From Neoarius graeffei (Eukaryota; Chordata; Actinopteri; Siluriformes; Ariidae): DNA of 64,000 nucleotides. Made by a program: the position numbers and the translations under genes. Positions 11,861 through 23,585 of the stretch are shown here, piece after piece; within the stretch, counting starts at the first letter, position 1; each line of letters opens with the position of its first letter. The notes under the pieces are model-generated. The model searched no databases. It saw only the letters and a list, made by a program, of their open reading frames with translations, and had not been told where the DNA came from. The stretch covers positions 30,766,964 to 30,830,963 of the forward strand of contig NC_083582.1 of the NCBI RefSeq assembly GCF_027579695.1. The letters are read 5' to 3'.

Positions 11861-11907
11861 GCATGTGCCAATTGACTTGATAAATAATCACAAGTAAAAT
11901 TAATCAG

Positions 11908-11913
<6 letters not shown>

Positions 11914-11960
<47 letters not shown>
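11914..11960. repeat. (TA)n microsatellite
   Basis: Uninterrupted TA dinucleotide repeat. Confidence 0.95.
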
Positions 11961-11966
<6 letters not shown>

Positions 11967-12629
11967 TCTCACTCATATCTCTCCTTTAGGACCACAGAGA
12001 CACCGATTCTCAGCTACTTTTATTATATTACAACATTCAGAATCCCAGATGACCTCCAAGTCAGTTGTTTTCTGTTAATCTCTTACTTTTTTTGAGGGTG
12101 AAAATACCAGGGGCTATAGCCCCAAGTGATGGGACCTAACGATGCCACAGTGTTAGCTACAGGAACTGGACACGCCATGCTGCTTGAAACATCGAGCCCT
12201 TTAGTCACTTGCCGGCTGACAGCACTTTAACTTTGGCAGGGTTTTTTTTTTTTTTTAAACCCCTGTATTATTGACACTGTCTGGTGTGCTAGGAGACTGT
12301 CGGGGCTCTGAATGTGCCTCCCCTGTGGCTGTTTCGACCCTTAAATCATCTTTAGTGCTTGAAGAACTCGACCCGCCCAAAAAACTTCGTCACCTTAGAC
12401 TGCACCATTGTTCGGTTCACACAGAGATAGTTACACCACCACACCAGGCTGATTAAGATTCACTGCAATTAGTCAAAAGTTTGGTGCCCATTTGGTCTTT
12501 GTGTAGTTGATTTTTATTGGTCACAAGCACGTGCTCGTTGTTTACACTCTGGCTTCCTGTCGTTTCTTCACTGGGGTTGGGTTTCGGCAAATAGAGGAAT
12601 TTCTAGAAAAAATGACTTATGATGATGAT
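11961..12629. other. No recognised feature
   Basis: I see no conserved coding frame, transposon terminus or known repeat; a T-run lies at about 12242-12256. Confidence 0.4.
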
Positions 12630-13008
12630 GGGCGGCACGGTGGTGTAGTGGTTAGCGCTGTTGCCTCACAGCAAGAAGGTCCGGGTTCGAGCCCCGTGGC
12701 CGGTGAGGGCCTTTCTGTGCGGAGTTTGCATGTTCTCCCCGTGTCCGCGTGGGTTTCCTCCGGGTGCTCCGGTTTCCCCCACAGTCCAAAGACATGCAGG
12801 TTAGGTTAACTGGTGACTCTAAATTGACCGTAGGTGTGAATGTGAGTGTGAATGGTTGTCTGTGTCTATGTGTCAGCCCTGTGATGACCTGGCGACTTGT
12901 CCAGGGTGTACCCCGCCTTTCGCCCGTAGTCAGCTGGGATAGACTCCAGCTTGCCTGCGACCCTGTAGAACAGGATAAAGCAGCTACAGATAATGAGATG
13001 AGATGATG
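12630..13008 (+). repeat. Full-length tRNA-derived SINE (GATGA-tail subfamily)
   Basis: Plus-strand copy: head ggcggcacggtggtgtagtg, B box ggttcgagccc, body, and tail ending gatgagatgatg. It entered a (gat)n stretch, so the target duplication cannot be told from the tail. Confidence 0.9.
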
Positions 13009-13095
13009 ATGATGAATACATTCGTCACTGTGACGACTGCTAGTAATTTTATCTTGGTCGCTGATGGATTATGTTCGTCAGTGACGAGCGTGACA

Positions 13096-13640
13096 AACGC
13101 CAGCGAGAACCCTGAGGCAGGTCTGGAGAGCAGGAGAGGTCAGCATCACTGGTCTCTCAGGAGTAATATGTATCGCTTGGGTGAGAGATTGGGCATATCT
13201 AACATTGTCAAGTAATGGTTATGAACAGTGTACATTGTGCACCGAGTGCAAGCAGGGACTCCAGCAAGAGTAACTATGAAAACATAAGGGAGAGCCAGAT
13301 TGTAACACAGACATGAGGGTGCCCTGGGACATAAAGCGGCCAGCCACTCTACCGTCAGCAAACCCAAGTGAACGTGTGGGAGTGAGGGGGAAATAACATC
13401 CAAACGTTCCAGTTTACCTAAAGCTCTATGCCCAAGAATCTTCCAGATCTAATAAAAAGCTTGACTAAACAAATGTTTTTCAGCCTAGACTTAAACACTT
13501 TGTCTGAGTCCCGAATACTATTTGGAAGGCTGTCCCATAACTGAGGGGCTTTGTATTTAAAAAAAAAAAAGGGCTCTGCCCCCGATGTAGTTTTCACTCT
13601 TTGAGGTACCAACACATAGTCTGCAACTTTTGAGCTAACT
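13096..13640 (-). repeat. L2-linked dispersed repeat fragment
   Basis: Phrases such as ctctcaggagtaatatgtat, gaacagtgtacattgtg and ggccagccactctaccgtca match 19750-19950 in order, where the repeat runs into L2-type RT sequence. The minus strand at 13418-13615 reads LWDSLPNSIRDSDKVFKSRL, a typical C-terminal end of a fish L2/CR1-like RT protein. Confidence 0.55.
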
Positions 13641-13673
13641 AGGCATGGTGGGTAATAAATGACCAGAAGTTCA

Positions 13674-14532
13674 TCAGCGGTCTCAAAAGTAGCCGGTCAC
13701 CGGCGGCAAATCGCCGGCTATGGCTTGTTATGCCGCCGGCTATTGTCAGTCGAGTCACAAAATTTAATATTAAATATTTCTGACAGCAAAAAAAGTTGTG
13801 AATGTAAATTACATCCACTATGTCATGTATGTCCGTTGCCGCGTCAACTGTGTTTACATCCTCGACACGAGTGCAGCCATTACTGCCGCCTGTGTTGCCA
13901 GATTGTGCGTTTTCCCGCCCAATTTGGGCGGTTTTAAGTGCATTTTGGAAGGTTTTGAACATATTTTGGGCTGTAAAACGTCAGCAGTATCTGGCAACAT
14001 ATTTTTTTACTTAATACAAGAAATTAATGGATGCCAACGTTTTTGCCAAAATTGTATTTTATTTTCCATTGTTTAGGCAGCTTCAGCATCATACTGTGAG
14101 ATTCTGTTCAAATTGTTTTTTTCTTCTATGAAGCCTGAGCCATTTATGTTATTAGTTTATAATTATTGTTTAATTTAGTCTTCAGGAGAGACTGCCTGCA
14201 CACAGTACTAGTATTAATAGCTTTTTTCTTACATGAAAGCTGAGGCATTTATATTATATTTTAAGGGAACTTCATGTTGTGCTGTGAGGTTCTCTGCACT
14301 TTAACTTTTGAACCAACAGGTGCATTTGGATAAGTAAAGCCTATTTTTCTGCATGTTTGTAGTCCTGGTAATCTTTTATATTGGTAAAGTTGTTTATAGG
14401 ACCATTTCTCAGTGTCTGTTTTTTTTAATCAATAGTTTTTCAGTAATAACTTAATATTTAACATATCACTCAATTTTAAACAACCCCCGCGCCTCCCCCA
14501 TAGTCTCCAAAATTTCTGTGGGAAACACTGGC
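13674..14532. mobile_element. Possible hAT-related element or two abutting fragments
   Basis: The left part has short GCCGGC-rich repeats like those in the hAT at 7730-8522, and the right end reads, in complement, CAGTGTTTCCCACAG, a common hAT terminus. I found no matching target duplication, so the two ends may belong to different elements. It contains copy 2 of the short inverted-repeat element. Confidence 0.35.
13893..13999. repeat. Short inverted-repeat element, copy 2
   Basis: Bounded by TGTTGCCAGATTG and ATCTGGCAACA, sharing the core gttttaagtgcattttgg and ttgggctg with copy 1 at 6601-6691. This copy keeps an extra tttcccgcccaatttgggcg segment missing from copy 1. Confidence 0.7.
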
Positions 14533-14655
14533 ATGCGTAACAACGCTAATCAATCTTAAGCTAGACGACCCGCCTCAAATACCCGTCCTGGGTAAACGTT
14601 ATCCCAATTTTAGATGGCCTGTTCCAAACCATCCTGCCCCATGAAAAATTCGTAC

Positions 14656-14769
<114 letters not shown>

Positions 14770-14921
14770 CTCCCTCCACGCTTTGTGTGCATTATGTCTG
14801 CCGCTGGCAGACATTTTACCATTTTGCACCCTGCTGTAAATTATTTGTACCCTGCTATTCTCCCAAACTTTGAAGCCCCTGTTCATTCAGGTATTGTGGT
14901 GTGAGGCTATTCAGTGCTTTT

Positions 14922-15010
14922 ATAGTCAAGTCAAGTTTATTTGTATAGCGCTTTTAACAGCAGACATTGTCACTAAGCAGCTTTACAGAAAATTAAAGAC
15001 TTAAATTAAG
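14922..15010 (-). repeat. L2-type LINE 3' end fragment
   Basis: The sequence gtttatttgtatagcgcttt, then cattgtcactaagcagcttt, matches the fragments at 7163 and 43057. Read on the minus strand it is the AAAGCGCTATACAAATAAA type L2 3' end. Confidence 0.6.
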
Positions 15011-15810
15011 TGAAATTAATTTATATATATATATGGGTTGTTTTACAATTAGGGTACAAAGTTTGTGTCACAGGGGTCCAAAATTCAAATGGATTCAAAC
15101 TGGTTCTTGTACCAGTTTTTAAGTGAAGGACAAGTTAAAGAACAGATAGGCATGTGTAATAGTTTGTATTATAAGATTAAGTGTAGCTTTAAGCAGGGAT
15201 GGGAGAAACAAATGAAGTGATTCTCGGAGAGGACTTTTTTTTTTTGACAATTCAGAATCCACTACTTCCATAGTGCTTTTAAATATAAGGCTGTAAGCTT
15301 TGTGTTAGCTGTCTCTAATATTTATGTCCCAATATCTTGACCACATTTTAGGATGAAAATAATCATTTTAGATATGTTATTTTATATTGGAAAATTAGCT
15401 GTCTCGGAGAGGACATTTTTTGACACAGTTACATACTAATTTGATCAAAATAGTCTGAAAACTTACTGGCATTCAGCATTAAAACTTAACTATGTTTCTA
15501 ATGATATGGAACCAAATATGTGTTTTATGGTATAAAGAATGATGTAAGTGCATCCCTTTTGGAGCTACCTGTGGTCAAAAAAGCACTTTTTCTAAATGAC
15601 ACGAGTAATTTTGCTAAATATGACACATATTGCCATACATTCACCAAAAATAACGTTATCACGAATTTTTTTTTTCATGGTAAATAGAGCTATCACAGGG
15701 CTACAATAAACAACCAAGTTTATTTAGTCAAGCCTTTTGATATTGAAGATAATAAGTGTTAAATGTGATTTTTAGCTTGCGTACCCTGATATAATTTATT
15801 TATTTATATT
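15011..15810. other. Non-coding, unidentified; possible decayed DNA element
   Basis: AT-rich with two internal copies of a ctcggagaggacttttt-type phrase (about 15223 and 15404). agggtac occurs near both ends in opposite orientation, but I cannot define true termini. Confidence 0.3.
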
Positions 15811-16604
15811 GGAGTCCTGCACTCCCACGGGAGTCCCGCGGGACCCAACGCAAAGCAGTGCGGCGCGGGACAAATTTTGAAAGCTCATTGCGGGTGCGGG
15901 CGGGAGGAGGAGTGCACAATGCGGGAGCGGGCGGGAGAGGTGATGAGCTGCAGTCCCGCTAACTAAAAACGTGTTTAAAATAAAATTTATAAATTATTAA
16001 TTTATGTCTATCATATATCATTTGTGCTGGATATTTTATTTGGCATTAATAAAAACATTTTAAGATGCCTAAATTTGCGGATGTGGTCTAATCTCGTGTA
16101 CGTTTCCGATTCCTTTCCACTCTTCCGTGTTTGAGATCTCCGATCATGGCAGAAGAGCAGAGCTCCTCTAGTGAAGCTCACAGTGCTTCAGAAGTAAGTG
16201 CTGCTTTAAAAAGATGTACATTTACCGTTAAAAAGTCAAGAGTCCTGAAATCAGACATTTGGAAGTCGTTCTCACTCGTGTACGATGCAGAGGGAAATCA
16301 GCTGCCCTTTGCTTGTTGTGATAAGTGCCAAAAGGTTCTGACGTACAACGGCCATAGATCAGGTACATCAGGCCTGAATCGCCATGTATGTACTGTCTTA
16401 AAAGGACAACAATTCCCCAAGCCAATGACAAGAACTTTCGTGAGAAATAACGCGAACGTCTGCATCATGCGGGATTTGCGGGCAGGAGCGGGACAAAATA
16501 TGGCAGGCGCGGGCAGGAGTGGGACTGAAAATCATAATTCTTTGCGGGAGCGGGACTGCACAATGCGGGAGCGGGACTGAAAATTCTGTCCCGCACAGAC
16601 CTCT
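15811..16604 (+). mobile_element. Internally deleted hAT element with GC-rich ends
   Basis: Both ends carry arrays of gcgggcggga/gcgggagcgggac-type repeats in opposite orientation (15820-15960 and 16465-16595), around the first exon of a hAT transposase. Exact termini and target duplication are not resolved. Confidence 0.6.
16146..16580 (+). pseudogene. BED zinc-finger N-terminal fragment of a hAT transposase
   Basis: The frame starts MAEEQSSSSEAH and contains a clear BED-type zinc finger over about residues 35-85: SDIWKSFSLVYD, then CCDKCQKVLTY and SGLNRHVC. This is the DNA-binding finger of hAT transposases. After about residue 100 the frame runs into the GC-rich terminal repeats and is not protein-like. 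The catalytic domain is absent, so this is the remaining 5' exon of a deleted element. Confidence 0.65.
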
Positions 16605-16606
16605 TA

Positions 16607-16614
<8 letters not shown>

Positions 16615-16679
<65 letters not shown>
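16615..16679. repeat. (AT)n(AC)n microsatellite
   Basis: TA dinucleotides followed by CA dinucleotides, at the edge of the hAT element. Confidence 0.95.
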
Positions 16680-16680
<1 letters not shown>

Positions 16681-16683
16681 GCA

Positions 16684-17545
16684 TTATAGGCCAATAGTAG
16701 TATTTTTATAATCTGTGTGAAATGTGGTTGTGAGCCAGTGCAGTGTGGGTAAGCTAGGGATGATATGATCATATCTTCTAGTTCTAGTAAAGTCTTTTAC
16801 TGCTTTATTCTGAGCAAACTGGAGCTTGTTTATGCACTTACTGGAACATCCAGACAGTAAGGCATTACAGTAATCCAACCTAGAGGAAACAAAGGTATGA
16901 ACTAGTTTTTCTTCATCATGTAGTGACATTATACTTCTTAACTAGCAATCTGAGATGAAAGAAGGCTATCCTAGTAATATCTGTATGAGCTTCAAATGAA
17001 AGACTGGAGTCAATAATCACACCAAGGGCTTTTACTGCTGCACATGATGAAATGAAGGCCATCCAGAGATACGATGTAATGAGAGAGTTTAGTTCTAGCT
17101 TCCTGGGGTCGGAGTGCATGTACTTCTGTCTGGTCAGAATTAATATAAAAGGAAGTTGGGGGCATCGTGGCTCAGGTGAATAAGGTGCCATACCATAAAT
17201 CCGGGGACCCGGGTTCGATTCCGGCCCGAGGTCATTTCCTGATCCCTCCCCGTCTCTCTCTCCCGCTCATTTCCTGTCTCTACACTGTCCTATCCAATAA
17301 TAAAGGTGAAAAAGCCCAAAAAAAATATATAAAAGGAAGTTAGCAAGCATCCAGTGTCTAATGCGCTTTACACGTTCCTCAGTTTTATTAAGCTGGTGTC
17401 TCTCATCTGGCTTTGCTGAAACATACAACTGTGTGTCCTCAGCATAACAGCTGAAGTTAATACCATACTTATGAATAATATTACCCAGAAGTAGCATAGA
17501 GATGTTGACAAATTTGTTGGTACTCTTCCACAGGGGAAAAAAAAA
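16684..17545 (-). pseudogene. L2/CR1-like LINE reverse-transcriptase fragment
   Basis: On the minus strand, pieces appear in order: YAEDTQLYVS (the RT active-site region, normally YADD, here with Glu) near 17450; ALGVIIDSSLSFEAH; then LVHTFVSSRLDYCNALLSG and DHIIPSLPTLHWL near 16690-16900. These are standard C-terminal RT blocks of L2/CR1-like non-LTR elements. Frameshifts and stops break it, and a SINE (17158-17326) splits it. It is 5' truncated and not functional. Confidence 0.7.
17158..17326 (+). repeat. Second type of tRNA-derived SINE
   Basis: The head gggggcatcgtggctcaggt and the B box gggttcgattcc show a tRNA-derived promoter unlike that of the main SINE. A perfect 15-bp duplication atataaaaggaagtt (17143-17157 and 17327-17341) flanks it. 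Inserted in the L2 fragment. Confidence 0.88.
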
Positions 17546-17584
17546 ACCCACAACTATCTCTCTGAAATAACTTGAAACTGACAA

Positions 17585-18166
17585 ATGTTAATGGCATCCA
17601 TCATTGTTTATTCCATGTTTAACAAAAATCAGACTTTTGATTTTTGATTCAACTGAATATTTTACATAACACAAATGAAAATGGCATGGACAAAAATTAT
17701 GGTACCTTTTTAATTTAATATTTTGTTGCACAACCTTTAGCAGCAATCACTGCGAACAAGCGATCTTTGTAGCTCTCAGTGAGACTTCTGCATCTGCCAA
17801 CAGGTAGTTTGGCCCACTCTTCCTGGGCAAACTGCTCTAGCTGTCTCAGGTTTGAAGGGTGCCTTCTCCACACTGTATGTTTCAGCTCTTTCCAGAGATA
17901 TTCGATAGGCTTCAGATCAAGGCTCATAGAAGGCCACTTCAGAATAGTTCAATGTTTTGTTTTTCGCCATTTTTGGGTGCTTTTAGCTGTGTGTTTTGGG
18001 TCTTTATCCTGTTGGAGGACCCATGACCTGCAACTGAGACAGAGCTTTCTGACAGTAGGTAGTACGTTTCACTCCAGAATGCCTTGATTTAGTCTTGATT
18101 TCATTGTGCCCTGCACAGATTCAGGGCACCCTGTGCCAGATACAGCAAAGCAGCCCCAAATCATAA
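17585..18166 (-). pseudogene. Tc1-like transposon A, 3' half
   Basis: The minus strand encodes the C-terminal part of a Tc1/mariner transposase: a VMIWGCFAVSGTG-type block near 18130-18160, then SLDLKPIEYLWKELKH and the closing FAVIAAKGCATKY. The catalytic-triad Glu motif (LDLKPIE) remains; the two Asp motifs and the DNA-binding part are lost. It abuts Tc1 copy B head to head. Confidence 0.75.
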
Positions 18167-19320
18167 CCAAGCCTGGGTTATAAAAAAAAAAAATCCCAAA
18201 CTTTTATATATCCCATGGAGCACCATTAAATCCATTATAGCAAAATGGAAAGAATATGGCACCACAACATACCTGACAAGAGAAGGCCGCCCACCAAAAC
18301 TCTCAGACTGGGCAAGGAAGGCATTAATCAGAGATACAACAAAGACACCAAAGATAACAGTGAACGAGCTGCAAAGATCCACAGCGGAGATGGGAGTATC
18401 TGTTCATAGGACCACTTTAAGCCGTACAGTCCACAGAGCGGGGCTTTATGGAAGAGTGGCCATTGCTTAAAGAAAAAAATAAGAAAACACATTTGGAGTT
18501 TGCCCAGCAGCATGGGGCAGACTCCCCAAACACATGGAAGAAGCTCCTCTGGTCAGATGAGACTAAAATTGAACTTTTTGGCCATCATGGGAAATGCCAT
18601 GTGTGGCGCAAACCCAACACCCTGAGAACACCATTCCTGCAGTGAAGCATGGTGGTGGCAGCATCATGCTGTGGGGATGTTTTTGATCTGCAGGGACAGG
18701 AAAGCTGGTCAGGACTGAAGGAAAGATGGATGGTGCTAAATCCAGGGCAATTCTGGAGGAAAACCTGTTTGAGTCAGCCAGAGGTTTGAGACTGGGCCGA
18801 AGGTTCACGTTCTGACAGGGCCATGACCCTAAACATACTCCTAAAGCTACACTGGAGTGGTTTAAAGGGAAACATTTAAATGTCTTGAAATGGCCTAGTC
18901 AAAGCCCAGACCTCAATCCAATTGAGAATCTGTGGCATAACTTGAAGATTGCTGTACACCAACGCAACCCATCTGATTTGAAGGAACTGGGCCTTGAGGA
19001 ATGGGCATAAATTGCAGTGGTTAGATGTGCTAAGCTAATAGAGACGTACCCCAAGAGACTTGCAGCTGTAATCACAGCAAAAGGTGGCTCTACTTTGACT
19101 CTGGGGAGTGAATACCTATGCACACTCCAGATTTCTGTTTTTTCATCTTAATTATTGTCTGCGTCACAATAAAACACCAATTTGCACCTTTAAAGTGGTA
19201 GGCATGTTGTGTAAATCAAATGGTGCTAACCCTCCAAAAATCCATTTTAATTCCAGCTTGTAATGCGACAAAACAGGACAAACACCAATGGGGATGAATA
19301 CTTTTGCAAGACACTCTACA
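18167..19320 (+). pseudogene. Tc1-like transposon B, copy 1 (left end lost)
   Basis: Plus-strand transposase pieces in order: SIIAKWKEYGTT and REGRPPKLSDW (helix-turn-helix part), then [17 protein letters not shown] (first Asp), [17 protein letters not shown] (Glu of the DDE triad) and a C-terminal AVITAAKGGST-like end. Several frameshifts. The right terminus, gatgaatacttttgcaagac, matches the element at 30248-32592. The left inverted repeat is missing. Confidence 0.75.
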
Positions 19321-19324
19321 TTTT

Positions 19325-20420
19325 AAACATGAGAAAGAAACCTTAAGAGGAACTAGACTCTGAAAGAAACCCATCGTCATTTGGGGTATAGAACAACTCC
19401 GTTTTTATAACTGTGTTCTATACAGTCAAATAGTGCAATCATGTATCCAAGAAATTCATTATAGTTTTGATATGAAATATATTTTGTTGAAGTTATCAAC
19501 TGCTCGCTGATGGAGACTTGAGTGCAAAACTGTTCATGACAACTACAGTCCTAATGTTATCATGGTAATTGTAGTCCTAAGCCATTGTAGCAAAACTGTT
19601 TGTTTCTATTACTTGTCCAAAGCCATCTTCTAAGTGTCTCTTTCGACTCTCCGTATGGAGCCATCCTCCGCAGGAGTGAAACGATGATACCTCCAGCTGG
19701 AAGTAGGGCATCAGGATGGATCAGGCAGGTCCTGAGAGCAGAAAAGGTCAGCACCACTGGTATCTCAGGAGTGGTATTTATAGCTTGAGAGAGAGAGATT
19801 GTGAGAGATGCCCATTGTCACGTAATGGTTAAGAACAGTGTACATTGTGTGCTGAGTGCAAGCAGGAAAAGCATAACTAAAAGGAAGAGCCGGAAGGTAA
19901 CACAGACATGAGGGAGCCCTGGGACACACAGCAGCCAGCCACTCCACCGTCAACGAACCTTAGTGAATATGGGAGGATGGGTGTCCGCATCCAAGCATCT
20001 CCGTTTACCAAAACGCTCTACACCCCAGAAGCTTCCAGATCTGCTGGAGTTAATAATCGCACAGAGATCTTGTACTGTCGCACATGATGAAACAAAAAGG
20101 CCATCCAAAGTTCCTGCGTAATCAGAAAGCTTACTTCTAGCAGCATTTGCTCCTAGTACAAGTACTTGTCTCGTCAGAATTAAGTTGAAGGAAGTTAATA
20201 AGCTTCCGATGTCTAATGTTCTGTACACAGTCCTCAGTTTTTCAGCTGCTGTGTCTCATCTAGTTTTCCTGAAACGTACAACGGTGTGTCATCAGCCGTT
20301 CTTTTCATGCCAACAACGTTTTCTAGTCTGTTAAGTAGAATAGTATGATCATTGATGTCAAAAGCTGCATTAAGGTCAAGCAGCACAAGCAAGGAGACAC
20401 AAACACTGATCAGAGTTCAG
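19325..20420 (-). repeat. L2-type LINE fragment with linked 3' region
   Basis: The minus strand at 20040-20228 reads TSFNLILTRQVLVLGAN and LSDYAGTLDGLFVSSC, matching the RT region also at 16916-17191. The rest (19325-20040) is the non-coding part shared with 7163-7540, 13096-13640 and 43057-43556. Confidence 0.6.
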
Positions 20421-20521
20421 TCCTATTTACCAGGCTTGTTCACACCACCATGTGATATAAAACTTTTTTTTTTTTTTCTGTTTAACAATGTCATGTAACA
20501 AGAAATGTTATTGTAGCTTAA

Positions 20522-22284
20522 AAGGATAGTTCGGGATTTTTGACATGAATCTGTATGGCATCCCCATCAATAGTGTCGTGCAAACACACTGACTTACCCC
20601 CGACAGCATCCTGTGAGTCCAGTTTTGGTCCAGACGAAAGTAGTCCGGCAACTTTGTTGGGGTCACGAAAGTAAAACGTTTTTCGTCTCAAAACAGTATG
20701 TGTTCAAAAGAGTGATATATTTGCATCACAAAACCGTTGCCAAATAAAAAGTCAGACCTCGAAATCGCTTGGCACTATTTTCTCTCCCTTCTTATCACTG
20801 CGCGCTGCCGCCAGGTGACAGCCACGGCTGTTTCATTCATTGTTTTAGTGATGGGAATTTCGGCTCTTTTGGCTCTTCTTACTATAAGGAGCCGGCTCTT
20901 TCGGCTCCCAAACGGCTCCTGAGATTTTATTTTTGATTTAATTGCTGCAATTAACTAGTTAATTAATTACATTATTATTTATATTTTATCAATAGGATGT
21001 TTTCCATTTTATTTTTTAGTTTTTGTAGCCATTGTAAAGCTTTGTAAAGTATAGCAGTGTAACAATGTTCTAGCTATAGAAACAAAACTTACTTACCAAT
21101 TAATAAATTATTTTCTCACAAACATAATGCAAAACTGTGTTATATTACCAATATAAAATACACAGAAGACATCAACTGTTTATCCTTTATGGCTTTATTT
21201 CACACTCGACCTTGAACAAAATGCCACAAAATAAATTATGAAGTATAAATCAGGCCTAAGAAACTATGAAGCAAAGTGGGAAATTATTTTAACAAACACA
21301 GAACAATGTGCAACAAAATATGTGGCACCTTGAGCGCATGTAAAAAGAGAAAAAAGTGCCGCACTCTGCTCCACCAGTAATGAGAAGCCGCTGGAACAGC
21401 AAATATGCTCCCGTTATAATGACTGCTGTCTCGTTGTATACCGCAGATTAATCTGGCCATGCCAAGGCGGTTGCCGACCGAACCTGTCAATTTATGAGCG
21501 ACAATTTATATCATGAGCTTTAGGAATTCACGGCAACAAAACAATGATCATGGTTGTCAAATAGACAATCATCCTTCAGCTGAGCTGAACTCTGTCTCTC
21601 TCTCTGAGGCACCTAAGGACAAAAAACTAACTCGGCTCCCACCGAAGAGCCGGCTCCCGTCGTTCACTTCAAAGAGCCGGCTCTTTGAACCGGATCGTTC
21701 GCGACCGACACATCACTACGTTGTTTACTGCTAGCAAAGTTAGCGACAACATGTCTGACTACGACGGTGAAATGTGTGCGGAGATTCAGCCACATCTTTG
21801 TTGCTACAGCCTGGATAGTCGCAAGTGCGTACCATTTTCACAAATATATTATTGTATAGGTTATAGAAGGTGATAAATTTGTCGCTGTTCTTGCTCTCAA
21901 ATTAGCTTGTTAGCGCCGCTGATCTGAACTCCTAATCACTGCCAAACAATGGGAAAGGTGTTGATTCCTGCGCAGATGTCAACATGACAGCGCGCAGTGA
22001 TACCGAGGGAGAGAAAATAGTGCCAAGCGATTTCGAGGTCTGACTTTTTATTTGGCAACGGTTTTGTGATGCAGATATATCACTCTTTTGAACACATACT
22101 GTTTTGAGACGAAAAACGTTTTACTTTCGTGACCCCAACAAACTTGCCGGACTACTTTCGTCTGGACCAAAACTGGACGAGAACTGGACTCACAGGATGC
22201 TGTCAGGGGTAAGTCAGTGTGTTTGCACGACACTATTGATGGGGATGCCATACAGATTCATGTCAAAAATCCCGAACTATCCCT
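20522..22284. mobile_element. TTAA-flanked element with about 320-bp inverted termini
   Basis: Long inverted termini start AAGGATAGTTCGGGATTTTT (left) and AGGGATAGTTCGGGATTTTT (complement of right), and both are flanked by TTAA (20518-20521, 22285-22288). They remain alignable for about 320 bp. This suggests a piggyBac-type non-autonomous element. A hAT (20846-21718) is inserted in the middle. A short start-codon frame at 21751 (MSDYDGEMCAEIQPHL) may be leftover coding sequence. Confidence 0.8.
20846..21718. mobile_element. Non-autonomous hAT element (TAGTGATGGGAA ends)
   Basis: Ends TAGTGATG and CATCACTA are flanked by cattgttt (20838-20845) and cgttgttt (21719-21726), an 8-bp duplication with one mismatch. 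Both ends carry several ggctctt/aagagcc subterminal repeats. No transposase. A related right end occurs near 27650-27752. Confidence 0.75.
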
Positions 22285-22656
22285 TTAAAACAAATGATGC
22301 ACAAATTTAGGAATTTTTGACCCTTTATTTGTAAATATTAAATGTAGGCCTACAGCCAACTTAAAAGGCAGTATGGTGTTTCTCCATGTAATGGTGCTTG
22401 ATTTCCTCCAGCCTTCAGAAGTGTGTAGATGAAAAATGCGCAACTCAAGGGTGAGATGAGCGTGAATGGTTCAAAAGAAACGCACAGATTTTGGGTTTGC
22501 TCCTTCCCAAGCACATAACTACCTTCATGATGCCCAAGTCATAGACATAAGTCAAGGCGAGAATCTGCGTAGACTGCAAAAACTGTTTTGCTTAGCGGAC
22601 TCTGCAAAATGTTGTTAAAATAATTTAAAATGACTTTTGTGTCTAATGCTTTATGG
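22285..22656. other. Non-coding intron or upstream DNA, nothing recognised
   Basis: No conserved frame or repeat termini seen up to the 8-bp hAT target site at 22649-22656. Confidence 0.4.
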
Positions 22657-23325
22657 CAGGGGTTTCCAAAGTGTGGGAGAGTCAGCCCCCCCTCAGAGAG
22701 CAAATAAACAACAGCGCCCCTCTTACAAGTTTTGTTGTTGCTATACTTAATGTTCCATTCGTATTTTTAAAAAAAATGGTTGTTGTACACATTTTTTTTT
22801 CTTTTACACATTTTAAACATCTGTGCTTTTTGAAAACATCTTTTTTACACATTTAAAACACATGAGCTTTATTAAAACATCTTTTTTTCACACATTTTAA
22901 ACATCTGTACTTTTTTTAAAACATTTTTTTTTACACATTTTAAACATCTGTGCTTTTTTTTTTTTAAACATCTTGTTTTACACATTTTAAACATCTCATA
23001 GCATCGTTAGCTAGCACCTCTTGGCAGACAACACACTGTGGCAGTGGAGCATCTTCAGATCCAGTCCATGAAAATACAAACTTTAAATAATCGTGGTCAT
23101 ACTTCCTTCTTTTTTTGCTTGGCCCAGACTCTGTCTCCTCACTCACTGTAGCTTTAGGAACTAAAAATCGATCCATTTTGTCTCTGGCAAAGGCTAGCTG
23201 AAGTTCGCTAAATGTCCGCAATAGTAACTTATTCTGGTTTATTTTTCCTCACGTTCCCCCCCCCCCCCCCCGAAGAACTCTGGCGCCCCCTAGGGGAGGC
23301 GCGCCCCACACTTTGAAAAGCCCTG
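22657..23325 (-). mobile_element. Deleted hAT element with perfect 8-bp TSD
   Basis: Ends CAGGGGTTTCCAAAGTGTG and CACACTTTGAAAAGCCCTG are flanked by a perfect 8-bp duplication ctttatgg (22649-22656, 23326-23333). Inside is a minisatellite of the phrase cacattttaaacatctg (about 22795-22995) and one transposase exon on the minus strand. A C-run lies at 23257-23272. Confidence 0.9.
22964..23176 (-). pseudogene. N-terminal exon of a hAT (SCAND3/ZBED-like) transposase
   Basis: Starting at MDRFLVPKATVS, the frame continues through a basic KKRRKYDHDYLKF region to WTGSEDAPLPQCVVCQEVLA, the first half of the zinc finger that opens Charlie-like hAT transposases. Shortly after, the frame runs into the minisatellite; the catalytic part is gone. 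The start was chosen at the family-typical MDRFL rather than the upstream in-frame Met at 23221. Confidence 0.6.
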
Positions 23326-23585
23326 CTTTATGGTATTCCAAACGGGACACTCATGGAATTTTACATTTTATATCCTCAACAATTTTGAATATCTACTGGT
23401 TTCAAATCCTACAGCCTCAGATTTGTTTGTTCGGCTGATGAAGGTCTTTAATCCATAACATACTGTTTCTCTGGCGCATTTGTGTACTTTTATTTAACTA
23501 TTACCACACCTATATAAATAAACATGTATACAGATGTATAGTCATTACTGATCGTTTGGTGGTTCTTACTAAATGGTCTTTGCAG

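Noticed and set aside
12640..12705. A tRNA gene at the head of the SINE
   Set aside because: A and B boxes are present, but no full cloverleaf or anticodon arm fits, and the same sequence recurs about ten times with SINE body and target duplications.
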